A stretch of DNA of 64,000 nucleotides from Sulfurospirillum sp. UCH001 (GTDB lineage Bacteria; Campylobacterota; Campylobacteria; Campylobacterales; Sulfurospirillaceae): the NCBI RefSeq assembly GCF_001548035.1, contig NZ_AP014723.1, forward strand, positions 620,001-684,000, written 5' to 3'. The position numbers and the translations under genes are program-made. Below are positions 16,994 through 27,025 of the stretch, piece after piece; the stretch's first letter is position 1; each line of letters begins with the position of its first letter. The notes below the pieces were generated by a model. The model was not told the origin of the DNA, ran no database searches, and saw only the letters and a list, made by a program, of their open reading frames with translations.

Positions 16994-18634
16994 TTAGAAA
17001 GCGTATTTTTTTCGAAGCTCTTTTTTGTTGATTTTACCAACACTGGTTTTATCAATACTTTCAACGCATTTTATTTTAAGCAACATACCTTCGCGTGCCA
17101 TAATTCCTTTTTTGATGAACTCTTTAGCATGGATCAGTAACTCTTTTTCATTGGTAGGTTTCGTAGAGTCTAAAACGACAAGTGCAAGAGGTCTTTCTCC
17201 CCATTTCTCATCTTCTACTCCAATCACTGCGACTTCTTTGACACTTGGGTGTTGGTGAATGATGTCTTCGAGCTCCAAAGATGAAACCCATTCTCCACCC
17301 ACTTTGATGATGTCTTTAACACGATCGGTGATTTTGATATAACCACGCTCATCCATGTTCGCCATATCTCCCGTATGTAAGTAACCGCCTTGCCAGAGAA
17401 TTTCAGAGTTTTTTTGATCTTTAAAATAGCCTTGAGTAAGCCATGGAGAGCGTACAACGATCTCTCCCGTACTCATACCATCTTTAGGAAGTGCTTGCAT
17501 CTTCTCATCAACCACTTTAATCTCAACTAGACCCATAGGACGACCTGTTTTAATGCGTATATCGCTTTGGGCGTCATCATCAAGTTCCAACATTTCAGGA
17601 GTAAGTTGCGCGAGACTCAAAATAGGGCAGGTTTCACTCATCCCGTATCCTGTGAACATATCGATACCTTTTTTAAGAGCCTCTTTACACATAGCCTTAG
17701 GAAGAGCAGCTCCACCGATGATGACCTTCCATCCTTTAAGATTGACATCATGAATTTTTGGAGAGTTAAAAAGCATGTGCATGATGGTAGGAACACAGTG
17801 TGAGAACGTGACTTTTTCTTTATCAATTAGGTCTAAAAGAAGATCAGGGATATAACGACCAGGATATACTTGTTTCACACCGAGCATGGTCGCAACATAA
17901 GGCAACCCCCACGCATGTACATGAAACATCGGTGTGATGGGCATATAGACATCACCTTGATGAAAGTTTCCTTGTTGTGGAGCACTGCCAAGTGTAGAGA
18001 GAACGCCCAATGTATGAAGAACAAGTTGACGATGGGTGAAATAAACGCCTTTAGGAAGCCCAGTAGTGCCAGTGGTATAAAAGGTTGTAGCCCGTGTATT
18101 TTCATTAAAATCTGGAAAATCAAAAACATCGGCGTGTTGACTGAGAAGTGCTTCGTATTCACCTTTAATATCCAAGGTTGTTGAAGGTACTTTTTCATCA
18201 TCCGCTAAGACGATAAAGCTCTGCACATCGAGTCTTCCTTTGATTTGCTCCAAGGTAGGTAAAAAATCTGTATGTGCTAAGATAACGTCATCTTCTGCAT
18301 GATCTATGGTGTAGAGAATTTGCTCAGGAGAAAGACGGATGTTGATCGTATGAAGTATGGCCCCAAGCATTGGAATCGCAAAGTAGCATTCTAAATAACG
18401 ATGAGAGTCATAGTCCATAACTGCAACGGTATCGCCTGCTTTGACACCCATCGAAGTGAGCATATTGGCAAGTTTATGAACACGTTTTTTAAAAGTCGCA
18501 TAGGTGAAGCGTTTCTCTCCGCGATAGACGATCTCTTGGTTTGGATCATAATAAATAGGGGCATTTAGAATATTTTTAATTAGCAGTTGATAGTCATGTG
18601 CGTAGGGATTTCCCAATGTTCTTTCAAGTTGCAC
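16994..18634 (-). CDS. AMP-dependent acyl-CoA synthetase (medium/long-chain type)
   Basis: A 546-residue ANL-superfamily enzyme that activates a carboxylic acid to an acyl-CoA via acyl-adenylate. Motifs: P-loop FYTTGTTGLPKG, the GYGMSETCPI adenylate motif, the TGDMANMDERGYI hinge region and the C-terminal catalytic Lys in SVGKINKKELRKKY. Length and motif wording resemble medium-chain AlkK-like or FadD-like ligases. No beta-oxidation genes lie nearby, so the acid could come from the medium or from lipid turnover. It follows aroE by about 20 bases as the last gene of the long minus-strand run. Confidence 0.85.
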   Translation of the reverse strand: MQLERTLGNPYAHDYQLLIKNILNAPIYYDPNQEIVYRGEKRFTYATFKKRVHKLANMLTSMGVKAGDTVAVMDYDSHRYLECYFAIPMLGAILHTINIRLSPEQILYTIDHAEDDVILAHTDFLPTLEQIKGRLDVQSFIVLADDEKVPSTTLDIKGEYEALLSQHADVFDFPDFNENTRATTFYTTGTTGLPKGVYFTHRQLVLHTLGVLSTLGSAPQQGNFHQGDVYMPITPMFHVHAWGLPYVATMLGVKQVYPGRYIPDLLLDLIDKEKVTFSHCVPTIMHMLFNSPKIHDVNLKGWKVIIGGAALPKAMCKEALKKGIDMFTGYGMSETCPILSLAQLTPEMLELDDDAQSDIRIKTGRPMGLVEIKVVDEKMQALPKDGMSTGEIVVRSPWLTQGYFKDQKNSEILWQGGYLHTGDMANMDERGYIKITDRVKDIIKVGGEWVSSLELEDIIHQHPSVKEVAVIGVEDEKWGERPLALVVLDSTKPTNEKELLIHAKEFIKKGIMAREGMLLKIKCVESIDKTSVGKINKKELRKKYAF

Positions 18635-18654
18635 ATACTCTCCTTTAGGAAAAT

Positions 18655-19446
18655 TTAGAGTTCAAAAGCAGGGCGCATCAGAGTTTCGATGGTCTTTAGA
18701 TCATAATGCTTGGAAAAAAAGAGGTTAAAAGCAAGTACTCCTTGATAGAGAAGCATCTCTTTACCATCTTTGCAGCGTATGTTACAACTTCTTGCCAATT
18801 CTAAAAAAGGAGTTGGTTTGTTATAAATCACATCAAAAGCGTATTTTGACTCTTTAAAAATGGTTTTTAAAAGTTCTTTATCACAAGGGTATTCTTCATC
18901 TTTTAGTCCAGCAGAAGTGGTGTTGATGATGAGGTCATAAGGTTTTGATTCAAACGTATCCCATGTTTGGCACGTAAAACCTCTTGATGCAAAAAAAGAG
19001 AGTCTGGAAGCAGAACGATTGAGAATGGTTGTCTCTATATCATGACTTTTTAAAATAATAGCAATGGCTTTAGCCGTTCCACCTGCCCCCAAAATAAGGG
19101 CATTTCGAATATATCCAAAACTTTTTATTGCTTCATAAAAGCCTTCTGCATCCGTGTTATAACCAATGACGCGCTCGCCTTCTCGTACCAGAGTATTGAC
19201 TGCGCCTATCTCTTTGGCAATGCCTCTTACTTCATCACATTGTTCGTATGCAGCTTCTTTATGAGGAACGGTTACATTTGCACCTGTTAATTTCATAGCG
19301 TGGAAAGTTGAGAGTAATTTTTCAGGCTCGGTAATGGCTTTTCGTACATAGCAGCCATCTAATTTTAGTGCTTGTAAAACGCTGTTGTGAAGGCGAGGAG
19401 AAATAGAGTGGGTTACGGGGTAACCAAAGATACTAAAGAGTAACAT
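18655..19446 (-). CDS. aroE: Shikimate dehydrogenase
   Basis: A 263-residue NADPH-dependent shikimate dehydrogenase of aromatic amino acid synthesis. The N-terminal substrate domain has SIFGYPVTHSISPRLHN and the catalytic Lys in NVTVPHKE; TDAEGF and the nucleotide-binding GAGGTAKA follow, with INTTSAG and the closing YQGVLAFNLFF. I prefer the start at 19446 (MLLFSIFGYP), which fits the family; an in-frame ATG at 19470 lies inside the end of trpE. It directly follows trpE, linking two chorismate-pathway steps. Confidence 0.93.
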   Translation of the reverse strand: MLLFSIFGYPVTHSISPRLHNSVLQALKLDGCYVRKAITEPEKLLSTFHAMKLTGANVTVPHKEAAYEQCDEVRGIAKEIGAVNTLVREGERVIGYNTDAEGFYEAIKSFGYIRNALILGAGGTAKAIAIILKSHDIETTILNRSASRLSFFASRGFTCQTWDTFESKPYDLIINTTSAGLKDEEYPCDKELLKTIFKESKYAFDVIYNKPTPFLELARSCNIRCKDGKEMLLYQGVLAFNLFFSKHYDLKTIETLMRPAFEL

Positions 19447-19453
19447 ACGAGTG

Positions 19454-20866
19454 CTACTCTTTAAGGTCATCTAAAGAGCTAGTCATGGCTCCTAGTTTAT
19501 TGGTTACTTCAAGATATTCAAGTTCAGGTTGACTATCGGCTACAATGCCTGCACCTGCTTGAAAGATAATCTTTTCATCATCCAAATAAGCAGTTCGAAT
19601 CATAATACAACTGTCCATATTGCCATCAAATCCAAAATATCCAGCAGCTCCACTGTAAAAGCTACGCTTTATACCTTCAAAATCGCTAATGAGTTCCATA
19701 GCCCTAATTTTAGGCGTTCCTGTCATCGTGCCAGCGGTAAAAGTCGCGGCAAAAAGATCAAACATATCATGTTTAGTATCTAATGTAGCTTCAATATCGC
19801 TGACCATATGCATGACATGAGAGTATCGCTCCACTCTCATCATCTCTTTGACTTTTACACTTCCTACTTTTGCAACACGACCAAGATCATTTCGCCCAAG
19901 ATCAATGAGCATCAAATGTTCAGCTCTCTCTTTTTCGTCACTGAGCATCTCTTTTTCATAGGCTTGATCTTTTTCATACGTTGAGCCACGTTTACGCGTT
20001 CCTGCAATAGGGCGTAGTAAAATATGACTGTCTTTGAGTCCTACCATCACCTCTGGAGAGCTTCCTATGATTGCAAACTCTGGATAAGAGAGGTAGAACA
20101 TATAAGGAGATGGATTTTTTTGACGCAAAATACGGTAAAAACTGAGACGATCAATTTTCGTGTATTGTGTAAAACGATTTGACATTAAGATCTGAAAGAC
20201 ATCTCCGCTTCGAATCATCTCTTTTGATTTACTGACCATTTCAAAAAAATACTCTTTTGAAAAAGCGAAGGAGCCTTTTGCTTTATCGACATATGCTGTT
20301 TGGATAGGAATGTGAATATGCGGCTCTTTAAGTAGCCCCTCGATGGTATTTAGTTGCGAAGCCAATTCTGAAACAAATGTTGTTAACGTAAGTGTATTGG
20401 ATTTGTGCGAGAAGGTACAGACTAACTTTGGACGCATCAGATCAATTTCTGGAATGTGAAGATCATCCTTAAGTCCATCCATATGAGCTTTCAAACGAGG
20501 CTCAAAAATTTTGACAGCGTCATACCCAATATAGCCGATAAATCCATCTACAAAACCAACGCCAAGTTCTTTAGCATAGTTTTTATAGAGTGTTTTATCA
20601 AGCTCTGCATAACGTTTTTTTAAAAAAGTAAAAGGGTTAGCTCCCAAATTGTGTGAAGTGCCATCTTCATCGATATGAACACTCTCACCGTCTTTGTGAA
20701 TTACACGCTCACGTGCTCCAATAAAGAGGAAACTAAAGTTGCCATCGTTGTTATTGATGGCACTTTCAAATAAAAAGCAGAGCTCACCTGAAAAATGATT
20801 CTGCAATTTTGCAAAAATCGTGATGGGGGTGAGCTGATCAAAAAGAATTTTACGAGAGCTAAGCAC
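19454..20866 (-). CDS. trpE: Anthranilate synthase component I
   Basis: A 470-residue chorismate-utilising enzyme. The C-terminal catalytic domain shows the family motifs RPIAGTRKRG, DLGRNDLGRV, TFTAGTMTGTPKIRAMELI and AGAGIVADSQPELEY. The N-terminal segment FLFESA corresponds to the LLES tryptophan-feedback motif, favouring TrpE over PabB. The start is GTG at 20866, one base after the SPOR gene stop, with AGGG upstream. No trpG/trpD genes follow, so the rest of the pathway is elsewhere. PabB remains a weaker alternative. Confidence 0.85.
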   Translation of the reverse strand: MLSSRKILFDQLTPITIFAKLQNHFSGELCFLFESAINNNDGNFSFLFIGARERVIHKDGESVHIDEDGTSHNLGANPFTFLKKRYAELDKTLYKNYAKELGVGFVDGFIGYIGYDAVKIFEPRLKAHMDGLKDDLHIPEIDLMRPKLVCTFSHKSNTLTLTTFVSELASQLNTIEGLLKEPHIHIPIQTAYVDKAKGSFAFSKEYFFEMVSKSKEMIRSGDVFQILMSNRFTQYTKIDRLSFYRILRQKNPSPYMFYLSYPEFAIIGSSPEVMVGLKDSHILLRPIAGTRKRGSTYEKDQAYEKEMLSDEKERAEHLMLIDLGRNDLGRVAKVGSVKVKEMMRVERYSHVMHMVSDIEATLDTKHDMFDLFAATFTAGTMTGTPKIRAMELISDFEGIKRSFYSGAAGYFGFDGNMDSCIMIRTAYLDDEKIIFQAGAGIVADSQPELEYLEVTNKLGAMTSSLDDLKE

Positions 20867-20867
20867 C

Positions 20868-21611
20868 TTATTTTACCCTGTAAATGAACGCGTTTTTATT
20901 GATACTTGAACGAATCAAGACAAGAGCACTTTCTGCATCACTTGATTTTGCATATGGTCCTATAAGAATCTTAGTGACTTTGTTACCATTAACAACTGTT
21001 GTATAAAGTTTGTACTCAAAGCCTTTTGCTTTGATATCACTGAGTTGTTTCGCATCAGGAGCAGTGGCAACAGCACCCACTTGAACATAAATACCTGCAT
21101 CAGCACTTCCACCAGTCGATGGATGTGAGTCGACTTCTGTACTGCGAAGTAGAGGTTGTGCTTTAGGCTCTTCTTTTACTTTAGCAGGCGCAGGCTCTTT
21201 TGTTTTAGCAGGCGCAGCTTCTTTAACTGGTGCAGTTGTTACTGGAGCGGTGGTTGTCTCTTTAGGTTTTACCTCCGCACCTTTTGCCTCTTCTTGTTTT
21301 TGAGCCTCTTTTTCTTTAAGTGTTTTGATCATATCTTCAAAACTCTCTTTTTTAGGGTTCTCTTCAATAATCGGCACTTGTTTAAAGAGCTGATCGTCTT
21401 TAGGAACTTGTGTCTCTTGCGTTGGTTCTGGTGGCAAAATCAACTTAGAAGCATCTTTACCTTGATCTTTGTTTGCTACTTTCATGCTTGCGAGGGCGAC
21501 CAAAAAGACAAGAATCAAAAAAGCAACTAAAATAAGGATACGCTTCATCTTAAGGGTTTTGTTATCCCCTTTTTCTAACACAATATCACTGAGTTCATTT
21601 CTATTTTCCAT
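20868..21611 (-). CDS. Membrane-anchored SPOR-domain protein
   Basis: A 247-residue bitopic protein: short cytoplasmic N-terminus, one transmembrane segment (about 24-44), a long Pro/Lys/Glu/Ala-rich linker (about 55-160) and a C-terminal SPOR domain (about 168-247; starts IYVQVGAVATAPDA, ends with the KILIGPYAKSSDAESAL and AFIYRVK strands). SPOR domains bind denuded septal peptidoglycan, so it probably localises to division sites. A homologous gene lies between aroE and the DUF1882 gene in Campylobacter. Its specific partner is unknown. Confidence 0.85.
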   Translation of the reverse strand: MENRNELSDIVLEKGDNKTLKMKRILILVAFLILVFLVALASMKVANKDQGKDASKLILPPEPTQETQVPKDDQLFKQVPIIEENPKKESFEDMIKTLKEKEAQKQEEAKGAEVKPKETTTAPVTTAPVKEAAPAKTKEPAPAKVKEEPKAQPLLRSTEVDSHPSTGGSADAGIYVQVGAVATAPDAKQLSDIKAKGFEYKLYTTVVNGNKVTKILIGPYAKSSDAESALVLIRSSINKNAFIYRVK

Positions 21612-21635
21612 CGTTTCTCCTTAGAATGATGTTTA

Positions 21636-22178
21636 CTACATATGCTTCGACCAAGAAGCGCCTCGCTCTTTTTGGTACAAGTCATAAGGCAGTGCCAAAA
21701 TGTTAAACTCTCTTGGAAGCTCCTGTGTCGGGAACATTCTCCACTCACGAGGAAGCTTTTGCGAAAGCTTTGCTGAGAGCATTTTAGCGATCTGATACCC
21801 CTCTTGTAAGGTAGTATGACCTTTATGAACATACAGATGTAGATGACCCTCCGTTTTACTCTTATACGCAGTAAAATTGATGAATCCTTCTTCTCTAAGC
21901 AAAAGTTGTGCCCTATGCCAAAATCGCTCGGTATTTCTTCCATTATAGTCGAAAACGATGTTCTCAACTTTGTCAAAACGATTGATCAAAGAATGCGCAA
22001 CCGTAATCTTTCCATCAAGGTGATCTTTGATGATACTGTTGTTCAAAGGCTGATCAATACGTTCGAATTTATCAAAAAAGACTCTCCCTCCAAAATCGAT
22101 TTTTTGGACAATGTTATCACGTTTAATCCAGTAGTGATCGGTTATCATTTTGATGAGAGAGACGTCAATATTGTACAT
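21636..22178 (-). CDS. DUF1882 family protein, possibly primase-fold
   Basis: A 180-residue protein of the Campylobacterota-typical DUF1882 family, conserved downstream of glyA in Campylobacter. No function is established that I know of. I notice residues that recall archaeo-eukaryotic-type primase (AEP) domains: an acidic strand [10 protein letters not shown], a His-containing strand [11 protein letters not shown], and the late segment [16 protein letters not shown], which resembles the FPKQ...GNLIALP motif of TOTE-type primase domains. The catalytic acidic pair seems incomplete (D-Y-N), so an inactive version is possible. The fold similarity is my inference from pattern only. Confidence 0.6.
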   Translation of the reverse strand: MYNIDVSLIKMITDHYWIKRDNIVQKIDFGGRVFFDKFERIDQPLNNSIIKDHLDGKITVAHSLINRFDKVENIVFDYNGRNTERFWHRAQLLLREEGFINFTAYKSKTEGHLHLYVHKGHTTLQEGYQIAKMLSAKLSQKLPREWRMFPTQELPREFNILALPYDLYQKERGASWSKHM

Positions 22179-22186
22179 AATTTCCC

Positions 22187-23434
22187 TTAGTAGGTTGGTC
22201 TATCATAAATAATAAAATTGCTTGCCAATGCTTTCATTTCATCTTTGATTTTTGCATGGAGCGCTTCATCATTGATGTTATCAAGAACATCTGCGATTTT
22301 GTTTGCAATGATTTCAAACTCTTTTTCTTTCATACCACGAGCAGTCAAGGCTGGTGAACCAATGCGTACGCCACTGGTAACAAATGGACTTCTAGTTTCG
22401 CCTGGAACAGTATTTTTATTGACGGTAATACCTGCACGTCCAAGCGCTAGATCTGCATCTTTTCCACTAAATTCTTTGTTGAGGAAAGATACCAATACAA
22501 GATGGTTATCTGTACCACCACTTACGATGTCGTAACCTCTTTTAATAAGAACGTCTGCAAGTACTTTTGCATTTGCACGAACTTGTTTTGCATAGACTGT
22601 CCATTCTGGTTTTAAGTTTTCTGCAAAACCAACGGCTTTAGCAGCAATAACATGAACCAATGGACCACCTTGAATACCAGGGAAAATCGCGCTGTTTACT
22701 TTTTTAGCAATCTCTTCGTCATTGGTAAGGATGATACCACCTCTTGGTCCACGAAGTGTTTTGTGTGTTGTTGACGTCACAACATGACAGTGCGGGAATG
22801 GACTTGGATGCTCACCTGCTGCAACCAAACCAGCGATATGTGCGATATCTGCAAATAAATATGCACCAACTTCATCTGCAATTTCTCTAAATTTAGCAAA
22901 ATCAATCTCTCTTGGATATGCACTCGCGCCACAAACGATCATTTTTGGTTTAACGATATGTGCAATTTCTCTTACTTTATCATAGTTAATGCGACCATCA
23001 AGCTCTACACCATAGAAAAAGCTAGAATACGTTTTACCAGAACTGCTGACTTTTGCACCATGTGTTAAGTGACCACCATGGCTTAGATCCATACCTAAGA
23101 TTTTATCGTATGGGCTTAAAAGGGCTTGATAAACACCTTGATTTGCTTGACTACCTGAGTTTGGCTGAACATTAGCATAGGTACAACCAAAAAGTTTGCA
23201 TACTCTATCAATTGCAAGTTGCTCAACAGCATCTGCAAATTCACAACCACCATAATAGCGTTTACCTGGATAACCTTCTGCATATTTATTGGTGAAAACA
23301 CTACCCATTGCTTCCATAACAGCAGGGTAGGTAAAGTTTTCACTAGCGATCATTTCAAGATGGTCACATTGGCGGTTTAACTCTTTTAGCGTTAAGTCAT
23401 AAACAACAGGGTCAACAGTTTTTAAAATACTCAT
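22187..23434 (-). CDS. glyA: Serine hydroxymethyltransferase
   Basis: A 415-residue PLP enzyme that interconverts serine and glycine and charges tetrahydrofolate with a one-carbon unit. Family motifs are present throughout: [17 protein letters not shown] near the N-terminus, [18 protein letters not shown], and the PLP-lysine segment [16 protein letters not shown]. Length is normal. It sits between lysS (two bases upstream) and the DUF1882 gene, the same order as in Campylobacter, and is presumably cotranscribed. Confidence 0.97.
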   Translation of the reverse strand: MSILKTVDPVVYDLTLKELNRQCDHLEMIASENFTYPAVMEAMGSVFTNKYAEGYPGKRYYGGCEFADAVEQLAIDRVCKLFGCTYANVQPNSGSQANQGVYQALLSPYDKILGMDLSHGGHLTHGAKVSSSGKTYSSFFYGVELDGRINYDKVREIAHIVKPKMIVCGASAYPREIDFAKFREIADEVGAYLFADIAHIAGLVAAGEHPSPFPHCHVVTSTTHKTLRGPRGGIILTNDEEIAKKVNSAIFPGIQGGPLVHVIAAKAVGFAENLKPEWTVYAKQVRANAKVLADVLIKRGYDIVSGGTDNHLVLVSFLNKEFSGKDADLALGRAGITVNKNTVPGETRSPFVTSGVRIGSPALTARGMKEKEFEIIANKIADVLDNINDEALHAKIKDEMKALASNFIIYDRPTY

Positions 23435-23436
23435 TT

Positions 23437-24957
23437 TTATTCCTCATCTTTTTGTGTTTGTTCATCGTTGTCATTAAGCGGTTTCATGGCTGGGAAAAGA
23501 ATGACATCTTTAATGGATAACTCATTGGTGAGTAACATCGTCAAACGGTCAATTCCAAGTCCCTGTCCCGCTGTTGGTGGCAAGCCGTAACCTAAAGCAT
23601 AGACATAGTCTTCGTCCATCTCATGGGCTTCATCATCACCTGCGTTTTTTGCCTGCAATTGTTTTGCAAATCTCTCGTACTGATCCAAAGGATCATTCAG
23701 CTCATTAAATCCGTTGGCAATTTCGCGACCCGCGATAAAGAGCTCAAAACGCTCTGCAATATTTGGGTTCGTCTCACTTCTTCGAGCCAATGGGCTGATT
23801 TCAATCGGATAATCAATAATAAATGTAGGATTGATAAGCTTCTCTTCTACAAAAAGATCAAAGAGTTCTTCATAGAGTTTTCCAAGGCTTAAATTTGCTT
23901 CTACACTAAAGCCTTTATTATTAATGTATTGCGTAATTTGTGCACGGTCATCTAGTATTTCATCTGGAACACCACCAATTTCACTCAGCGCTGCTCTAAA
24001 GGCAATTTTTCTAAATGGCTTTGAAAAATCAATCTCCATTTCCCCATAAGGAAGTTTACGTGGAAGCTTGAGTTTTTTAAGAAGTACATCAAACATCTCT
24101 TCTGTTAAATGCATTAAATCATGGTAGTTATGATATGCCCAGTAAAATTCAATCATTGTAAATTCTGGGTTATGCGTTTGGTCCATACCTTCGTTTCTAA
24201 AGTTACGGTTAATTTCAAAAACAGCTTCAAAACCACCTACAACAAGACGTTTGAGATAAAGTTCTGGCGCAATTCTTAAATAACGATCTACTCCTAAAGC
24301 ATTGTGATGAGTCACAAATGGCTTTGCATTCGCACCACCTGCAATAGGGTGCATCATTGGTGTTTCTACTTCTAAAAAGTCTCTTTCTTCAAAAAAGTGG
24401 CGGATTTCACTGACAATTTTACTTCTGATTTTGAAAGTTTTGCGTACATCGGCATTCATAATCATATCAAGATAGCGTTTGCGGTATCTAAGCTCTTTAT
24501 CTTGAAGACCATGGAATTTTTCAGGCAATGGAACAATTGATTTTGTTGCTACTTCTAATGCTTTTACATGGAGTGAAAGTTCACCGGTTTTTGTTACGAA
24601 AGGAAAACCCGTAACACTAATAATATCGCCTACCTCTACAAGTTTTTTAGCTTCATCAAACCAATCATCGCCAATAGATTCGCGACTAAAATATATTTGT
24701 AAAAGGCCATGCTCATCTTCAATTTTTGCAAAGGCGGCTTTCCCCATATGGCGTAAAAATTTAATACGTCCTACAACAGTATTGTTCTTGTTTTCATCAC
24801 GTTTGAGTTCGCTCTCTATGACGTACTCATAACACTCTAAAAACTCTTTTGTGCTCGTGTCTTTAATTATATTGTGTCGATAAGGATTTCGACCAAGCGC
24901 TTGAAGTGCTTTACCTTTTTCGATACGCTGTTGTTGGTATTGGTCTTGAAATATCAA
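23437..24957 (-). CDS. lysS: Lysyl-tRNA synthetase (class II)
   Basis: A 506-residue class II LysRS: N-terminal OB-fold anticodon-binding domain (about 55-150) and catalytic core with motif 1 in [20 protein letters not shown], motif 2 [20 protein letters not shown] and motif 3 [13 protein letters not shown]. All signature residues look intact. It precedes glyA by two bases and follows fur, matching the Campylobacter fur-lysS-glyA order. The last 15 residues are an acidic/polar tail. Confidence 0.97.
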   Translation of the reverse strand: MIFQDQYQQQRIEKGKALQALGRNPYRHNIIKDTSTKEFLECYEYVIESELKRDENKNNTVVGRIKFLRHMGKAAFAKIEDEHGLLQIYFSRESIGDDWFDEAKKLVEVGDIISVTGFPFVTKTGELSLHVKALEVATKSIVPLPEKFHGLQDKELRYRKRYLDMIMNADVRKTFKIRSKIVSEIRHFFEERDFLEVETPMMHPIAGGANAKPFVTHHNALGVDRYLRIAPELYLKRLVVGGFEAVFEINRNFRNEGMDQTHNPEFTMIEFYWAYHNYHDLMHLTEEMFDVLLKKLKLPRKLPYGEMEIDFSKPFRKIAFRAALSEIGGVPDEILDDRAQITQYINNKGFSVEANLSLGKLYEELFDLFVEEKLINPTFIIDYPIEISPLARRSETNPNIAERFELFIAGREIANGFNELNDPLDQYERFAKQLQAKNAGDDEAHEMDEDYVYALGYGLPPTAGQGLGIDRLTMLLTNELSIKDVILFPAMKPLNDNDEQTQKDEE

Positions 24958-24981
24958 AATTACTTCCTCTTTTCTAAATGT

Positions 24982-25443
24982 TTACTTTTCTTTTGCACAC
25001 TCTTCGCAAAGACCACGCAATTGCATTAAATGACTGGTGATAACAAAACGATTTGCTTTTGCAATTTCGAGTTGCAGTTGTTCAATTTTGTCATTTTGGA
25101 ATTCAATGATGAGTCCACAGCTTTTACAGATCATATGGTCATGGTGAGGCTTATTGGCAAGTTCAAATTTTTTGCCTGCAACACCAAAAGAGATAGATGT
25201 TACCATGTGAGACTCTTCAAGAAGGTTAAGTGTTCTATACACCGTAGCGATGCCAATATTAAGTTCAGGATAAGTACTTTTTAGAAAAATATAGAGGTCC
25301 TCAGGTGTGAAATGCTCATTCTTTTCATACAAAGTTTTTAAAACAACTTCACGTTGTTTTGTAAATTTTAGGCTATTGTTTTTCAAGAGCTCTTTAAAAC
25401 TTGCGAGCAAAGAGCTGTATTCAAGATTTTCAAATGTACTCAT
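24982..25443 (-). CDS. fur: Ferric uptake regulator Fur
   Basis: A 153-residue Fur-family repressor. The N-terminal winged helix (about 20-95) has [27 protein letters not shown] and [14 protein letters not shown]; the C-terminal dimerization/metal domain has [18 protein letters not shown] with a CxxC and a second Cys pair in [12 protein letters not shown]. Both the regulatory HHDH cluster and the structural zinc Cys are present. It is embedded in the lysS-glyA operon as in Campylobacter; PerR or Zur cannot be fully excluded, but synteny favours Fur. Confidence 0.92.
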   Translation of the reverse strand: MSTFENLEYSSLLASFKELLKNNSLKFTKQREVVLKTLYEKNEHFTPEDLYIFLKSTYPELNIGIATVYRTLNLLEESHMVTSISFGVAGKKFELANKPHHDHMICKSCGLIIEFQNDKIEQLQLEIAKANRFVITSHLMQLRGLCEECAKEK

Positions 25444-25455
25444 TGTTGACCTCTT

Positions 25456-25989
25456 TTAAGGGTTTGTTTTCTCTTTAGGCTGAAGGCTCTCAAACATCGT
25501 ATTGGTATCAAGCTTAACAATATATTTTCCCATTTCTAAGAAAAGTGGAAACATCATACTTTTAGCAACATAAGGTTCCATTCTTGACTTGATAAACTCA
25601 ATATTGCTCAGTGTAACAGCGAATACGGAGAAAACTAAAAATATTTTCATGCTTCCTATAACAAAACCAGCAAGTTTATCAATCATGCTAAGACCGCTCA
25701 GACTTAATGCTTGTGCGATTAAATAGCCTAAAAAAATACAGGTAATCCATACGACAATCAAAACAGCGATGAATCCAAAAAGATAAAGCGATGCTTGATT
25801 CCCAAAGGCAAAAATATGATCACTAATCATTTTGCCGGCAACAGGTGCATAACGTGATGCGAAATAGATACCACCGATAATACCTAAAAGACCAAAGACT
25901 TCTTTGACAAAGCCGTTGATAATGCCTTTAATGCCTAAAATCAGCACTAAAGCTAAAGAAATAATGTCAAACATAGAAACATTCGCCAT
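25456..25989 (-). CDS. cvpA: CvpA family membrane protein
   Basis: A 177-residue inner-membrane protein with four hydrophobic segments (about 5-22, 30-48, 62-88, 100-125) and the CvpA-type opening FDIISLALVLILGIKGIINGFVKEVFGLLGIIGG. CvpA proteins are linked to colicin V export, biofilm and envelope stress, though the mechanism is unclear. It overlaps the preceding GGDEF gene by one base and precedes fur by about 12 bases, matching Campylobacter gene order. Confidence 0.85.
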   Translation of the reverse strand: MANVSMFDIISLALVLILGIKGIINGFVKEVFGLLGIIGGIYFASRYAPVAGKMISDHIFAFGNQASLYLFGFIAVLIVVWITCIFLGYLIAQALSLSGLSMIDKLAGFVIGSMKIFLVFSVFAVTLSNIEFIKSRMEPYVAKSMMFPLFLEMGKYIVKLDTNTMFESLQPKEKTNP

Positions 25990-26960
25990 TAATTTGCGCT
26001 CCTAAAACAATTTTTTCCACTACGTTTGGCTTCATACAGTGCTTTGTCTGCTTTATCCAATAAATCATCTGCACTAATGTTCTGTTTGTGTGAACAAATA
26101 CCGGCACTCAGAGTTAAATGAATGTCGTGGTTTTTATAAAGTAATTTACTATCACTTGTTTCTTTAATGATACGTTCTACAATTTTAGTGGCTTCATCAA
26201 ATGAAGTACGATTCAGAATAACCACAAATTCTTCCCCACCATAACGATAGATACGAGTACCTCGACGTAGTGAATTTTGAATTAATTTTGATAAGAAAAT
26301 AAGCGTTTTGTCCCCTGCAATATGACCAAAAGAGTCGTTGATCTGTTTAAAGTCATCTGCATCAAACATGACAAGGTGCATATCCATATCTTTATCTTTG
26401 CCAAAGCTGAGTACTTCTTCTAAGTCTTTAACGAGAACTCTTCTGTTATGTGCTTTTGTCAAAGGATCAATGTTTGATTCTCTCTCCAAGCGTTCAACTT
26501 CTAATTTAAGTTTTGCGATGGTTTCATCCGCTGCTTGAAGTTCTTGAAAAATTTTACCTTGAAAACTATCGAAAGCTTGAAGGATTTGGTGGGTATCAAC
26601 ACTTTCGTAATCTTTTTTGATATTGTCAATGTTGATGGCGGTTTCATCTGAAATAAACTTGAGATTATCGTTTGTTTTAACAAACTCCTCTAGCCCTTTT
26701 TTCATTAAACCAAAGCATGTTTCGCTTACCATCTCTTCTTGAGAAGCGTTGGAGAAAAGATAACTGTGTTTTTTTGAGAGGTCTAGAATTTCTGGGTCAC
26801 CGCTTTTTTGCATGGTTTCGACAAAGGTATCGTGGTAGTATTTAGGGTATGGAGGAATATTTAAGTCTTTTAATTTTGTAAATGTTTCCTCTGCAAGTTG
26901 AAAAACCATTTCTGCGATATGATTACCATTGTTCATGACTTTAGGTGCCTTTTTACCCAT
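25989..26960 (-). CDS. Diguanylate cyclase (GGDEF protein)
   Basis: A 323-residue soluble protein: a helical N-terminal region (about 1-130) of unknown sensing role, a coiled coil (about 135-165, ETIAKLKLEVERLERES) and a GGDEF domain (about 165-320) with the active motif YGGEEF at 241-245 and FDADDFKQINDSFGH upstream. No RxxD inhibition motif is evident before GGEEF. Likely makes c-di-GMP. It sits between pilT and cvpA; the pilT neighbour hints at motility or surface control, which is inference. Confidence 0.88.
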   Translation of the reverse strand: MGKKAPKVMNNGNHIAEMVFQLAEETFTKLKDLNIPPYPKYYHDTFVETMQKSGDPEILDLSKKHSYLFSNASQEEMVSETCFGLMKKGLEEFVKTNDNLKFISDETAINIDNIKKDYESVDTHQILQAFDSFQGKIFQELQAADETIAKLKLEVERLERESNIDPLTKAHNRRVLVKDLEEVLSFGKDKDMDMHLVMFDADDFKQINDSFGHIAGDKTLIFLSKLIQNSLRRGTRIYRYGGEEFVVILNRTSFDEATKIVERIIKETSDSKLLYKNHDIHLTLSAGICSHKQNISADDLLDKADKALYEAKRSGKNCFRSAN

Positions 26961-27025
26961 TATTTTAGATTTTTTTGTGCTTTAGTATAGCTTTAATAAG
27001 CTGTAATATTAGTAAAACCTTCTTT

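Noticed and set aside
17870-18201. Overlapping open frames on both strands inside the acyl-CoA synthetase gene
   Set aside because: Both shadow a well-conserved ANL-family sequence, and their translations show no domain or signal features.
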